The translations under genes were made by a program, and so were the position numbers. A DNA stretch of 64,000 bases from Frigoribacterium sp. Leaf415 (GTDB lineage Bacteria > Actinomycetota > Actinomycetes > Actinomycetales > Microbacteriaceae), in contig NZ_LMQR01000001.1 of assembly GCF_001424645.1 (NCBI RefSeq), forward strand, positions 365,301 to 429,300, in the 5' to 3' direction. Under the pieces are notes generated by a model. The model was not told the origin of the DNA, searched no databases, and saw nothing but the letters and a program-made list of their open reading frames with translations. Shown in pieces: positions 1-8,700 of this stretch (its first letter is position 1; every line of letters begins with the position of its first letter).

Positions 1-1
1 C

Positions 2-841
2 GGCCGCTGGCTCGTCGTGAACGGCGACGGCCTGCTCTGGCGCCTGCCCGCCGACGCGCGTGGCGTCGACGAGACCGCACTCGAGCCGGTGCCGATGGGC
101 GACGTCCCCGAGATCAACAACGACCACGTGATCGCGCCCGACCAGGGCGCCGTGGTCGTGAGCGCCCGCGACGGCCACCTGTACGAGGTGCCGTGGGACG
201 GCGTGACCCCGGGCGGCACCGCCCGCCGCGTGACGCGTGACCATCCCGTGGGGCGCAACCACAAGAACTACCTCCACGGGGTCTCGCCCGACGGCGCGAC
301 GCTCAGCGTGATCGTCGGTGCCCTTCCGGCCCCGGTCGACGACCCGGAGGACGAGGAGGCGCGGGCCGGCTGGCGCACGAACGTCGCCCTGGTCTCGCTC
401 GCCGACGGCGCGACCACGCCGGTGACCGACGACGAGCACCCCGACGACGGGGCCGAGTTCTCGCCCGACGGGACCTGGTTGTGGGCGAACTCGGAACGCG
501 CCTCCGCCGGGGTGGCCGGCCACGCGCAGCTCTTCCGGAGCCGCCTGGACGGCAGCGACGTCGTACAGGTGACCGACGACGAGCGGGTCAACTGGTTCCC
601 GCACGTGTCGCCCGACGCCTCGACGCTGCTCTGGGTGTCGTTCGAGCCCGGCACGCTCGGCCACCCCGAGAACCGCGACGTGGTGCTGCGCACCCTGCCG
701 CTCGGCGCCGACGGCCTGCCCGTGCCGGGCCGGGCGCCGCACGACGTGCTCGCCCTCTTCGGCGGGCAGGGCACGATCAACGTGCCCTGCTGGGCCCCGG
801 ACTCGACCCGCTTCGCCTGCGCCGACTACCCGCTGGCCTGA
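2..841 (+). CDS. TolB-like beta-propeller protein, 5' end outside window
   Basis: The reading frame is open from the first bases of the window (GRWLVVNGDG...), so this is the C-terminal part of a longer gene; the in-frame GTG at position 17 is probably internal. The roughly 280 visible residues contain repeated blade-like motifs such as SPDGTWLWANS, SPDASTLLWVS and APDSTRFACAD, typical of TolB/PD40-type WD40-like propellers. Such domains usually mediate protein or ligand binding, sometimes joined to a peptidase, but no catalytic domain is visible here. It ends convergently 30 bp from the ABC transporter ATPase gene. The exact role cannot be assigned. Confidence 0.7.
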   Translation, partial: GRWLVVNGDGLLWRLPADARGVDETALEPVPMGDVPEINNDHVIAPDQGAVVVSARDGHLYEVPWDGVTPGGTARRVTRDHPVGRNHKNYLHGVSPDGATLSVIVGALPAPVDDPEDEEARAGWRTNVALVSLADGATTPVTDDEHPDDGAEFSPDGTWLWANSERASAGVAGHAQLFRSRLDGSDVVQVTDDERVNWFPHVSPDASTLLWVSFEPGTLGHPENRDVVLRTLPLGADGLPVPGRAPHDVLALFGGQGTINVPCWAPDSTRFACADYPLA

Positions 842-871
842 CCCCGACCCCCGGTCCGGGCGGGCGGGCGG

Positions 872-1540
872 TCAGATCTCGGTGACCCGACCGCCCTTCA
901 GGTGCAGTCGACGGTCGGCCCGCTTCGCCACGGCCGAGTCGTGCGTGACGATGACGAGGGTCAGCCCGCGCTCGCGCCAGACGCCCTCGAGCAGGTCCAT
1001 GATCTCGTCGCGGGTCGCCTCGTCGAGCGAGCCCGTCGGCTCGTCGGCCAGCAGCACGGTGGGCTCCTTCACGAGGGCCCGCGCGATCGCGACCCGTTGC
1101 TGCTGACCGCCCGACAGCTCGGCCGGCAGGTGGTCGGCGCGCTCGGCCAGGCCGACCGACTCGAGTGCGGCCGCCGCACGCCGGCGCCGTTCGTCACGCG
1201 GAACCGAGCCGTCGGCGAACGCCGTCTCGACGTTCTCGGCCGCCGTCAGCGTGGGGATCAGGTTGAACCCCTGGAACACGAAGCCGATCTCGCGACCCCG
1301 GGCGGCGGCGAGGTCGTGGTCGCCGGCCCTCGAGAGGTCCTTCTCGCCGAGCAGCACGGTGCCGCTCGTCGGCCGGTCGAGGGCGCCGAGCATCTGCAGC
1401 AGCGTCGACTTGCCGCCACCGGTCGGCCCCTGGATCGCGACCATCTGGCCGGCGGGGATCTCGAGCGTGACGCCGGCCAGCGCCGTCACGGTCTTCTTCT
1501 TCTGCGAGTACGTCTTGACGACGTCGGTGAGGCGGTACAT
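872..1540 (-). CDS. ABC transporter ATP-binding protein, MacB/LolD type
   Basis: This is the ATPase of a MacB/LolD-type exporter. Visible motifs are Walker A GPTGGGKST, Q-loop FVFQGFNL, signature LSGGQQQRVAIARAL, Walker B VLLADEPTGSLD and the H-loop VTHD. It pairs with the FtsX-like permease directly upstream. The ATG at 1540 is preferred because the family starts near MYRLTDVVKTY. A longer frame from GTG at 1654 overlaps the permease stop as GTGA and would add a 38-residue, Pro/Ser-rich extension containing RASS, the translated form of the dispersed GCGCCTCCT motif. Which start is used is unresolved. Substrates of such systems include drugs, peptides and lipoproteins; none is indicated here. 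Confidence 0.9.
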   Translation of the reverse strand: MYRLTDVVKTYSQKKKTVTALAGVTLEIPAGQMVAIQGPTGGGKSTLLQMLGALDRPTSGTVLLGEKDLSRAGDHDLAAARGREIGFVFQGFNLIPTLTAAENVETAFADGSVPRDERRRRAAAALESVGLAERADHLPAELSGGQQQRVAIARALVKEPTVLLADEPTGSLDEATRDEIMDLLEGVWRERGLTLVIVTHDSAVAKRADRRLHLKGGRVTEI

Positions 1541-1650
1541 CGGTCGGGGCCCTTCGGGTGCGTGCGGTGCGGTGGGGGAGTGCTGGTCGGAGGGGGACGA
1601 GGAGGCGCGTATCCCGTCGACCGGGCCGGTCGCGTCGACCTCGACCCGCG

Positions 1651-3216
1651 TCACGCGACGCTCCGCAGGGCCTCGGCGGGACGCAGCCGCGAGGCCCGCC
1701 AGCCGCCGACGGCCCCGGCGAGCAGGCCGCCGAGGACGGCGAGTCCGACGGCGATCAGGATGATCGAGAGCGTGACGGGGACGTGCAGCGCGATGTCGGT
1801 CGTGGCCTGGGCCATCTGCTGACCGTAGCCTCCGCCGGTGCCCGCCGCCGCGCCTCCTTCGACCGCCGAGCCGGCCGCCGCGGTCGCGGCACCGCCGGGC
1901 ACGCCGCCGGGACCACCGGCCCCGGGGCCCGACGAGGTCGCGGCCGAGGCCGAGAGGGTCGGGGCGATCAGGTTGACGACGACGATGCCGAGCAGGCCGA
2001 CGGCCACGCCGACGACGCCCCCGATGAGGCCCTGGACGAGCGACTCGCCGGCGACCTGACGGGTGATGCGGGCGTTGCTCCAGCCGATCGCCTTGAGCGT
2101 GCCGAACTCGCGGGTGCGGCGGCCGACGCCCGAGACGGTGAACAGGACCGCGATGGCGAAGGCCGCGACCAACACGATGACCGAGAGCCAGGTGCCGAGG
2201 TTCGAGACCAGGCCCGAGGCGGTCGACAGCGAGCCCGAGACGCTCGACGCGAGGTCGGACTGCGTGCTCACGGTCGCGTCGGGCAGGGCGGCCTCGAGAT
2301 CGGTCTTCAGCGAGTCGACGTCGCTCGCGCTCGCCGCCGTGACGTAGACGCTGCTGATCTGGCCGGTCAGGCCGCTGACGGCCTGCGCCGTGTCGAGCGG
2401 GACGTACGTGTCGCTCGCGGTGGCCGCGTCGGACGAGGTGGACGCCACGACGCCGATCACGGTGAAGTCGGTGCCGCCGATGGTGAGGGTGTCGCCCGTG
2501 GTGAGGCCGGCGCTGGTGGCGTAGGCCTGGTCGAGCACGACGACGTCATCACCAGCGTCGTCGGCGGTGAAGGTGCGGCCATCCGCCAGGGTCACGCTGG
2601 TGAGCGGGCCGACCGCGTCCGCGGTCACGTCGATGCCCTCGACCGCGAACTGGTCGACGTCGAACGAGCTGCCGCCCGCGCCGTCGGCCCCGCCCGTGGG
2701 CGGCGCCTGCTGGGCCGTGTCCGTGTCCGTGTCGGTTCCGGTGCCTGAACCCGGGGCCGTGCCCGCGCCTCCGGAACTGCCCTGGGAGAAGTCCGGCAGC
2801 GTGCCCGAGAAGCTGGAGTTCTGCAGGCTGAGGGTCGCGGTCGCGGCGGAGACGCCGTCGACGCCCTCGACCGTGGCGAGCGTGGAAGCGTCGAAGGTGG
2901 CCGTGCCACGCGCCGCCGAGAGCGTGCTCTGCGAGACCTCGGTGCTGCCGTCTTCCGTGCTGCCGTCGCCCGAGCCGAAGGAGAACTGCTGGCCGGGGCC
3001 GCCTCCGTCGGTTCCCGGCTCGGCGGTCTGCGTGACGGTCACGTCGGTGCCGACGCCGTACACGGACTCGAGCACGGACGACTGGGCGTTCCGCACGCCG
3101 GCGGCGACGCCGTTGACGATGATGACGAGCGCGATCGCGAGGGCCATGCCGATGGCGATGACGACGGTCTGCTTGCGCCTGTTGCCGAGTTCTCGGCGCA
3201 GGTAGGTGAAGAACAT
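1651..3216 (-). CDS. FtsX-like ABC transporter permease, MacB type
   Basis: This 521-residue membrane subunit has an N-terminal transmembrane helix (about residues 18-40), a large extracytoplasmic region (about 45-340) and three C-terminal helices (near 340-360, 393-415 and 475-505). This is the MacB/FtsX topology. The extracellular part holds a low-complexity Gly/Thr/Asp insert around residues 150-180 (GTGTDTDTDT). A further Gly/Ala-rich stretch sits between the second and third C-terminal helices. It forms one operon with the ATPase downstream (TGA overlapping a possible GTG). It is divergent from the response regulator gene, so the adjacent two-component system probably controls it, a common arrangement for MacB-like exporters of Actinobacteria. 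Confidence 0.88.
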   Translation of the reverse strand: MFFTYLRRELGNRRKQTVVIAIGMALAIALVIIVNGVAAGVRNAQSSVLESVYGVGTDVTVTQTAEPGTDGGGPGQQFSFGSGDGSTEDGSTEVSQSTLSAARGTATFDASTLATVEGVDGVSAATATLSLQNSSFSGTLPDFSQGSSGGAGTAPGSGTGTDTDTDTAQQAPPTGGADGAGGSSFDVDQFAVEGIDVTADAVGPLTSVTLADGRTFTADDAGDDVVVLDQAYATSAGLTTGDTLTIGGTDFTVIGVVASTSSDAATASDTYVPLDTAQAVSGLTGQISSVYVTAASASDVDSLKTDLEAALPDATVSTQSDLASSVSGSLSTASGLVSNLGTWLSVIVLVAAFAIAVLFTVSGVGRRTREFGTLKAIGWSNARITRQVAGESLVQGLIGGVVGVAVGLLGIVVVNLIAPTLSASAATSSGPGAGGPGGVPGGAATAAAGSAVEGGAAAGTGGGYGQQMAQATTDIALHVPVTLSIILIAVGLAVLGGLLAGAVGGWRASRLRPAEALRSVA

Positions 3217-3299
3217 GGTGTGGGGGTCTCCTTGGCTGGGGCGGTGCCGGGCCGTCGGGCCTGCCGCCGGAGCGAACCTAGGGACGGCCTCGATGAGGC

Positions 3300-3395
3300 C
3301 GCGATCAGTCGGCTATGAGGCGCGTATGAGAGATGCGCAGCCAGCTCATCGGTCGGACACAGTCCGTTCATAGGAATCGCTCGATACTTGGAGAG
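3300..3395 (+). promoter_or_regulatory. divergent promoter region, response regulator / MacB-like operon
   Basis: The intergenic region holds a direct repeat TATGAG at 3314-3319 and 3325-3330, an 11-bp spacing typical of OmpR-family binding sites. A GATACT hexamer at 3383-3388 lies seven bases before the GTG start of the regulator. The binding role is inferred. Confidence 0.4.
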
Positions 3396-4142
3396 GTGAC
3401 CACAACGACCCCCGCCACCGCCTCGGCCCCCCGCCTCACCCGTGCCGACGGAACGCCCCTCCGAGTCCTCGTCGTCGACGACGAGAACAGCCTCACCGAC
3501 CTGCTCTCGATGGCCCTGCGCTACGAGGGCTGGGACGTCAAGGCGGCCTCCGACGGCCAGGCGGCCCTCGCGACGGCGCGCGAGTTCAAGCCCGACGCGA
3601 TCGTGCTCGACTGGATGCTGCCCGACATCGACGGCATCCAGGTGCTCGGTCGACTGCGGTCGAGCGGCGACGACACCCCGATCCTGTTCCTCACCGCGAA
3701 GGACAGCGTCGAGGACCGGGTGTCGGGTCTCACCGCCGGCGGCGACGACTACGTCACCAAGCCGTTCTCGCTCGAAGAGGTCGTCGCCCGGCTGCGCGGC
3801 CTGATCCGCCGGTCGGCCTCGGCCATCAGCGAGGCGGGCGACTCGCGCATCGTCGTCGGCGACCTCGTGCTCGACGAGGAGAGCTACGAGGTGACGCGGG
3901 CCGGTCGCGAGATCGAGCTGACCGCGACCGAGTTCGAGCTGCTGCGCTTCCTGATGCGCAACCCGCGCCGCGTGCTGAGCAAGGCGCAGATCCTCGACCG
4001 GGTCTGGAGCTACGACTTCGGCGGCAAGTCCAGCGTCGTCGAGATCTACATCTCGTACCTGCGCAAGAAGATCGACGTCGGCGAAGAACCCATGATCCAC
4101 ACCGTGCGCGGCGTGGGTTACGTGATCAAGCCCACGTCGTGA
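3396..4142 (+). CDS. OmpR-family response regulator
   Basis: This is a 248-residue two-component response regulator. The receiver domain (about residues 23-135) shows the acidic pair VVDDEN, the phospho-acceptor Asp72 in VLDWMLPD, the conserved Thr in LFLTAKD and Lys in VTKPFS. A winged-helix DNA-binding domain follows (about 150-245; ELTATEFELLRFL and VRGVGYVIK). The frame is open from ATG 3333, but GTG 3396 is preferred because residues upstream do not look like the family. It also has a GGAGAG just ahead and a GATACT -10-like box seven bases upstream. The stop overlaps the kinase start as GTGA, so the pair is translationally coupled. It is divergent from the MacB-like exporter, a plausible target. 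Confidence 0.92.
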   Translation: MTTTTPATASAPRLTRADGTPLRVLVVDDENSLTDLLSMALRYEGWDVKAASDGQAALATAREFKPDAIVLDWMLPDIDGIQVLGRLRSSGDDTPILFLTAKDSVEDRVSGLTAGGDDYVTKPFSLEEVVARLRGLIRRSASAISEAGDSRIVVGDLVLDEESYEVTRAGREIELTATEFELLRFLMRNPRRVLSKAQILDRVWSYDFGGKSSVVEIYISYLRKKIDVGEEPMIHTVRGVGYVIKPTS

Positions 4143-5746
4143 GCGATGCCCTGCCCGCCCGGGTGGGCTCGCGCCTCCGCGGCCTCGTGGGGCGGGCGCC
4201 CGGTCTCGCCGGCCCGCTCACGCTGCGCAACCGCCTGATCCTCAGCATCGTCGCGCTCGTCGTGCTGCTGACCATCGTGATCGGCTCGGTCAGCGTCATC
4301 GTCCTGCAGGCGTCGCTGATGCGTCAGCTCGACGACGAACTCGAAGGGGCGACCGGTCGCTCGGTGCCCATGGTGAACGCCCAGGGCTCGACGACCCGGC
4401 CGTACCTGACCCCCGACGGCGACGACCTCTCGGGCCCGCGGCAGTCGCCCGGCACCTTCACGGCCGTAGTCGTCAACGGGTCGGTCGTCGCGGCGTACCG
4501 GGTCGAGCAGTCGGGACGGGTCGTCTCGCCCCGCCTGACCGACGACCTGACGTCGGTGGTGACGACGGCCGCCGGGGCGACCGACCCCGAGACCGTCTCG
4601 CTCGGGTCGGACCTGGGCTCGTACCGGGTGGAGTCCCTCGCGGTCGGCTACCAGACGACGACCACGTCGGGTTCGCTCGCCACGACCCCGGCGTACCTCG
4701 TCGTGGGTCTGCCCACGAGCAGTGTCGACCGCACCATCACGGTCATGGTGATCACCATCCTCGCCGTGACACTCATCGGCCTCGCGATCGCCATCGCCGT
4801 GGCCTACGGCGTCGTGCGCAGCGCCCTCCGACCGCTCGAGCGCATGTCCGACACGGCGCTGCGGGTCGCCGAGCTGCCGCTGGACCGCGGCGAGGTGGCG
4901 CTGGCCGAACGCGTCGACGAGGCCGACGCCGACACCCGCACCGAGGTGGGCCGCGTCGGTGCCTCGCTCAACCGCATGCTGGGCCACGTGTCCGGCGCCC
5001 TCGAGGCCCGTCAGCAGAGCGAGAACAAGGTGCGGCAGTTCGTCGCCGACGCCTCGCACGAGCTGCGGACCCCGCTCGCGTCGGTCCGCGGCTACGCCGA
5101 GCTGACCCGCCGCATGAACACCGGACTGCCCGACGACGTGGTCTACGCCATGGGCCGCATCGAGTCGGAGTCGCTGCGGATGACCTCGCTCGTCGAGGAC
5201 CTCCTGCTGCTCGCCCGCCTCGACGAGGGGCGCGACCTCGTCACGGGCGACGTGGACCTCACCCGGGTCGTGCTCGACACGGTCAACGACGCGCACGTGG
5301 CCGGACCCACGCACGACGTCGACGTGTACGTGCCCGACGAGCCGGTGACCGTGTCGGGCGACGCCATGCGGCTGCACCAGATCGTCGCGAACCTGTTGAC
5401 CAACGTCCGCACCCACACGCCCGACGGCACGCACGTGCACGTCTCGCTCACGGTCGACGACGCGTCCGGGCAGGCCGTCGTCTCGGTCGCCGACGACGGG
5501 CCGGGCATCGACCCGGCCGTGCTGCCGGTGCTGTTCGAGCGGTTCGCGCGCGCCGACAGCTCGCGGTCGCGGAAGGCCGGCTCGACGGGCCTCGGCCTCG
5601 CGATCGTGCAGGCCGTCGTCCACTCCCACGGGGGGACCGTCGACGTCGCCAGCTCGGACGACGGGGCGACCTTCACCGTCCGCCTGCCGCTCGCGACGCC
5701 CGTCGTCGCACCCGACCGGGACGCCGAGGAGGCGCGACTTGCGTGA
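4139..5746 (+). CDS. sensor histidine kinase with HAMP domain
   Basis: This is the 535-residue membrane kinase partner of the preceding regulator. Two transmembrane helices (about residues 33-57 and 198-225) flank an extracellular sensor region, followed by HAMP (about 225-295), HisKA with His307 in DASHELRTPL, and a HATPase domain with N-box NLLTNVRTH, G1 box ADDGPGID and G2 box STGLGLAIV. The start is GTG, overlapping the regulator TGA. The architecture resembles the actinobacterial MprB/TcrY group. The signal sensed cannot be told from sequence. The end of the gene carries a hairpin whose loop contains the -35 box of the rplJ promoter. Confidence 0.93.
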   Translation: MSDALPARVGSRLRGLVGRAPGLAGPLTLRNRLILSIVALVVLLTIVIGSVSVIVLQASLMRQLDDELEGATGRSVPMVNAQGSTTRPYLTPDGDDLSGPRQSPGTFTAVVVNGSVVAAYRVEQSGRVVSPRLTDDLTSVVTTAAGATDPETVSLGSDLGSYRVESLAVGYQTTTTSGSLATTPAYLVVGLPTSSVDRTITVMVITILAVTLIGLAIAIAVAYGVVRSALRPLERMSDTALRVAELPLDRGEVALAERVDEADADTRTEVGRVGASLNRMLGHVSGALEARQQSENKVRQFVADASHELRTPLASVRGYAELTRRMNTGLPDDVVYAMGRIESESLRMTSLVEDLLLLARLDEGRDLVTGDVDLTRVVLDTVNDAHVAGPTHDVDVYVPDEPVTVSGDAMRLHQIVANLLTNVRTHTPDGTHVHVSLTVDDASGQAVVSVADDGPGIDPAVLPVLFERFARADSSRSRKAGSTGLGLAIVQAVVHSHGGTVDVASSDDGATFTVRLPLATPVVAPDRDAEEARLA

Positions 5747-5768
5747 GCGCGCCTCCTGCGTCTATCCT
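5728..5768 (+). promoter_or_regulatory. rplJL promoter embedded in the terminator-like hairpin of the kinase gene
   Basis: An inverted repeat AGGAGGCGCG (5728-5737) / CGCGCCTCCT (5748-5757) surrounds a ten-base loop. The loop contains TTGCGT (5739-5744), followed 18 bases later by TATCCT (5763-5768), a good sigma-A-type promoter for the L10 leader. The -35 assignment is by eye. Confidence 0.5.
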
Positions 5769-5775
5769 GATCGAA

Positions 5776-5916
5776 GCCCAAGACCGCCGGTTGTAGTCGT
5801 CTGCTCGCAGACGGGTGCCGAAGGTTCTCGAGAGAGAGCGACCAGCGCAGGTGTGTGAAGTCGTTCCTCTTCTCGAAGAGATCCAGCTCCGTGCGCTTGC
5901 GCCGGAGCTTTTTTCA
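5776..5916 (+). ncRNA. ribosomal protein L10 leader (autoregulatory 5' UTR)
   Basis: The untranslated region ahead of rplJ has the layout of the bacterial L10 leader: conserved unpaired segments followed by a terminator-like hairpin, GCTCCG (5886-5891) / CGGAGC (5903-5908), and a run of six T (5909-5914). In this family the L10(L12)4 complex binds the leader and represses its own synthesis. The 5' boundary is approximate. Confidence 0.75.
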
Positions 5917-5992
5917 TTGGTGCGGCACCGGTCTCGGTGCGGCCGAGTCGAGTGCCCGGGGGCTGCCGGCACACCCACGTTTTAGGAGAGCC

Positions 5993-6508
5993 ATGGCGAA
6001 CAAGGAAGCATCGGTCGCCGAGCTCACGGACAACTTCCGTGACTCGACCGCCGTCCTGCTCACCGAGTACCGCGGTCTCACTGTTGCCGAGCTGAAAGAG
6101 CTCCGCAAGTCCATCAGTGCAGACGCGACGTACGCCGTGGTGAAGAACACGCTCAGCAAGATCGCGGCCAACAACGCCGGAATCAGCTCGTTCGACGACG
6201 AACTCGTCGGACCGTCTGCGATCGCCTTCGTGCACGGTGACCCTGTCGCCGTCGCCAAGAGCCTGCGTGACTTCGCCAAGGCGCACCCCGCTCTGATCGT
6301 GAAGAACGGTTACTTCGACGGTAACCCGCTCACGGCAGACGAGGTCAAGCAGCTCGCCGATCTCGAATCCCGAGAGGTGCTGCTGGGCAAACTGGCCGGC
6401 GCCTTCAAGGCTTCGCTGTTCGGTGCTGCCTACCTGTTCCAGGCACCGCTGTCCCAGGCCGTTCGCACGGTCGAGGCGCTGCGTGCCAAGCAGGAAGCCG
6501 ACAGCTAA
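5993..6508 (+). CDS. rplJ: 50S ribosomal protein L10
   Basis: This 171-residue protein matches L10 throughout ([42 protein letters not shown]). It forms the base of the L7/L12 stalk on the large subunit and recruits translation GTPases through L12. The ATG at 5993 follows a clear TTTAGGAGAG ribosome binding site. The frame is open from 5855, but that part is the L10 leader RNA. It is co-transcribed with rplL 49 bp downstream. Confidence 0.98.
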   Translation: MANKEASVAELTDNFRDSTAVLLTEYRGLTVAELKELRKSISADATYAVVKNTLSKIAANNAGISSFDDELVGPSAIAFVHGDPVAVAKSLRDFAKAHPALIVKNGYFDGNPLTADEVKQLADLESREVLLGKLAGAFKASLFGAAYLFQAPLSQAVRTVEALRAKQEADS

Positions 6509-6557
6509 AAAGCTGTCGTACCAACCCACACTTTAGAAAACCCATAAGGAGAACACC

Positions 6558-6941
6558 ATGGCGAAGCTCACGCAGGACGAACTGATCGAGGCCTTCAAGG
6601 AGCTCACGCTCATCGAGCTCAGCGACTTCGTGAAGAAGTTCGAAGAGGTCTTCGAGGTCACCGCTGCTGCCCCCGTGGCCGCTGCCGGTGCCGCCGGCCC
6701 CGCCGCTGCCGCTGAAGAGGTCGAAGAGCAGACCGCCTTCGACGTCGTGCTCGAGGCTGCCGGCGACAAGAAGATCCAGGTCATCAAAGAGGTCCGTGCG
6801 CTCACGAGCCTCGGCCTCGGCGAGGCCAAGGCCGTCGTCGACGGTGCCCCCAGCACCGTCCTCGAGGGCGCTTCGAAGGAGGCCGCCGACAAGGCCAAGG
6901 CTCAGCTCGAGGCCGCCGGCGCGACGATCACCCTCAAGTAG
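6558..6941 (+). CDS. rplL: 50S ribosomal protein L7/L12
   Basis: This 127-residue stalk protein has an N-terminal dimerisation domain ([16 protein letters not shown]), an Ala-rich flexible hinge (about residues 38-55) and the conserved C-terminal domain that binds EF-Tu/EF-G ([31 protein letters not shown]). An AAGGAGAA ribosome binding site precedes the ATG. It is expressed with rplJ under the L10 leader and ends in a strong hairpin. Confidence 0.98.
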   Translation: MAKLTQDELIEAFKELTLIELSDFVKKFEEVFEVTAAAPVAAAGAAGPAAAAEEVEEQTAFDVVLEAAGDKKIQVIKEVRALTSLGLGEAKAVVDGAPSTVLEGASKEAADKAKAQLEAAGATITLK

Positions 6942-7000
6942 TCGGCGGGCCCTCGCGGCCCTCGGCGCTTGAGCGGCACGTCTGCTCAGCACCATTCGGA

Positions 7001-7029
7001 AGGCGCCACCCCTCGGGGTGGCGCCTTTC
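7001..7029 (+). terminator. terminator hairpin after rplL
   Basis: A perfect inverted repeat AGGCGCCACCCC (7001-7012) / GGGGTGGCGCCT (7015-7026) is followed by a short T run. It lies 60 bp beyond the rplL stop. Confidence 0.75.
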
Positions 7030-7177
7030 GGCGTTCTCGGTGGTACGGCCGAGGTGCGTCGCCGGTTCGTCGCGACCCGCGCCTCCTCGAGGGGTTCGAC
7101 GGTTTCCGTCGTCCGCGGAGGGTCGGCGCCGACCCGCCGCGGACGACGCGGACCCGCCGACCACGCGACGAGGGCGG

Positions 7178-8620
7178 TCAGGAGGCGCGGGCCAGGACCG
7201 AGTGCCGGCGGCCGTACCCGAGGTACACCGCGGTGCCCACGGCCATCCAGACGGCGAAGGCCGCCCAGGTGACCCAACCGAGCGTCACCATCAGCAGGAC
7301 GCAGAAGGCGCAGCCGAGGATCGGGGTCAGCGGGTACAGCGGCACCTTGTAGGTCCGGTCGAGCTCGGGCCGGTTGCGCCGGAGCCAGATGACCGAGACG
7401 TTGACCAGGGCGAAGGCGAAGAGCGTGCCGATGCTCGTCGCGTCGGCGAGGGCGCCGAGGGGGATCACGGCGGCGGCCACGGCCACCGCTCCGCCGACGA
7501 TCAGGGTGCCGGCGACGGGGGTCTGCGTCCGCGCCGAGACGCGGCCGAGGACGCCGGGCACGAGGCCGTCACGGGCCATCGAGACGAAGATGCGCGTCTG
7601 ACCGTAGAGCACCGTCAGCACGACGCTCGCGATCGCGGCCACGGCGGTGACGGCGAAGAGGAAGGCGACCCACGGTTGCCCCGTGATGTCGGCGACGATC
7701 GTGACGAGGGTCGCCTCGCCGTCGGTGAAGGTCGTCCACGGCCGCGCGCCGATCGCGGCGACGGCCACGAGGATGTACAGCACCGTGATGATCACGATCG
7801 AGGCGATGATGGCGCGCGGCAGGTCGCGCTTCGCGTCGCGGGCCTCCTCGCCGGCCGTGGACGCCGCGTCGAAGCCGATGTACGAGAAGAACAGCCGGGA
7901 CGCGGCGGCCGAGACGCCGGCCGCGCCCATCGGCGCCAGCGGCTCGAAGTTGCCGACGCTGAAGGCCGTGAAGGCGACGGCGACGAAGAACACGAGCAGC
8001 GCCACCTTGACGACGACGAGCAGCGTGTTCACCCAGGCGCTCTCGCGGGCGCCCGGCACCAGCACGAGGGTGGCGAGCAGGACGAGCACCGCCGCGGGCA
8101 GGTTGAGCACGCCACCGGCGCCCGGGGGCTCGGCGATCGCGGCCGGCAGGGCGAGCCCGAACACGTCGAGGGCCTCGTTCACGTACTGGCCCGCACCGAC
8201 CGCGACGGCCGCGACCGAGACGGCGTACTCGAGCACGAGGCACCACCCGCAGACCCAGGCGATGCCCTCGCCGAGCGTCGCGTACGCGTACGAGTAGCTC
8301 GAGCCCGACACGGGCACGCTGCCCGCCATCTCGGCGTACGACAACGCCGACAGCAGGGCCGCGACGCCGGCGAGCACGAACGAGATCCAGACCGCTGGGC
8401 CGGCCAGCGGGACGGCCGTGCCGAGCACGACCAGGATGCCCGTGCCGAGGGTCGCACCGATGCTGATCGCCGTGAGGTGCCAGACGCCCAGGGTGCGGCG
8501 CAGGCGGGGCCCGCCGTCGGCGGTGGCCTCGCTCTCGGCGACGTACGCCTCGAGGGGTTTGCGGGCCCTCAGCTGGGCGACGAGGGACGGGCGGGACGTG
8601 ACGCGGGACTCGTGGGGCAC
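7178..8620 (-). CDS. APC-family amino acid permease
   Basis: This 480-residue transporter has about 12 hydrophobic segments and APC-superfamily signatures: GATLGTGILVVLGTA in the first helix and FFSYIGFDAASTAGEEARD around helix 6. It resembles the cationic amino acid/YfnA group. The start is GTG at 8620 with TAATCT exactly six bases upstream (8627-8632), suggesting a leaderless transcript. The C-terminal LARAS and stop codon are encoded by the dispersed motif CGCGCCTCCTGA. The neighbouring LuxR gene lies upstream on the same strand, but the gap contains repeats and the genes need not be linked. Confidence 0.9.
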   Translation of the reverse strand: MPHESRVTSRPSLVAQLRARKPLEAYVAESEATADGGPRLRRTLGVWHLTAISIGATLGTGILVVLGTAVPLAGPAVWISFVLAGVAALLSALSYAEMAGSVPVSGSSYSYAYATLGEGIAWVCGWCLVLEYAVSVAAVAVGAGQYVNEALDVFGLALPAAIAEPPGAGGVLNLPAAVLVLLATLVLVPGARESAWVNTLLVVVKVALLVFFVAVAFTAFSVGNFEPLAPMGAAGVSAAASRLFFSYIGFDAASTAGEEARDAKRDLPRAIIASIVIITVLYILVAVAAIGARPWTTFTDGEATLVTIVADITGQPWVAFLFAVTAVAAIASVVLTVLYGQTRIFVSMARDGLVPGVLGRVSARTQTPVAGTLIVGGAVAVAAAVIPLGALADATSIGTLFAFALVNVSVIWLRRNRPELDRTYKVPLYPLTPILGCAFCVLLMVTLGWVTWAAFAVWMAVGTAVYLGYGRRHSVLARAS

Positions 8621-8642
8621 CGCGAGAGATTACCGTACGGCC

Positions 8643-8700
8643 GGCACCGCGCCTCCTCGGGGCACCGCGCCTCCTCGGGGCACCGCGCCCCTTCGGGGCT
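8643..8700. repeat. three tandem 19-bp GCGCCTCCT-type repeats
   Basis: Three back-to-back copies of a 19-bp unit resembling CACCGCGCCTCCTCGGGG (the last diverged to CCCCTTCGGGG) fill the gap between the permease and the LuxR gene. This is one of several clusters of the dispersed motif in the window. Confidence 0.8.
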
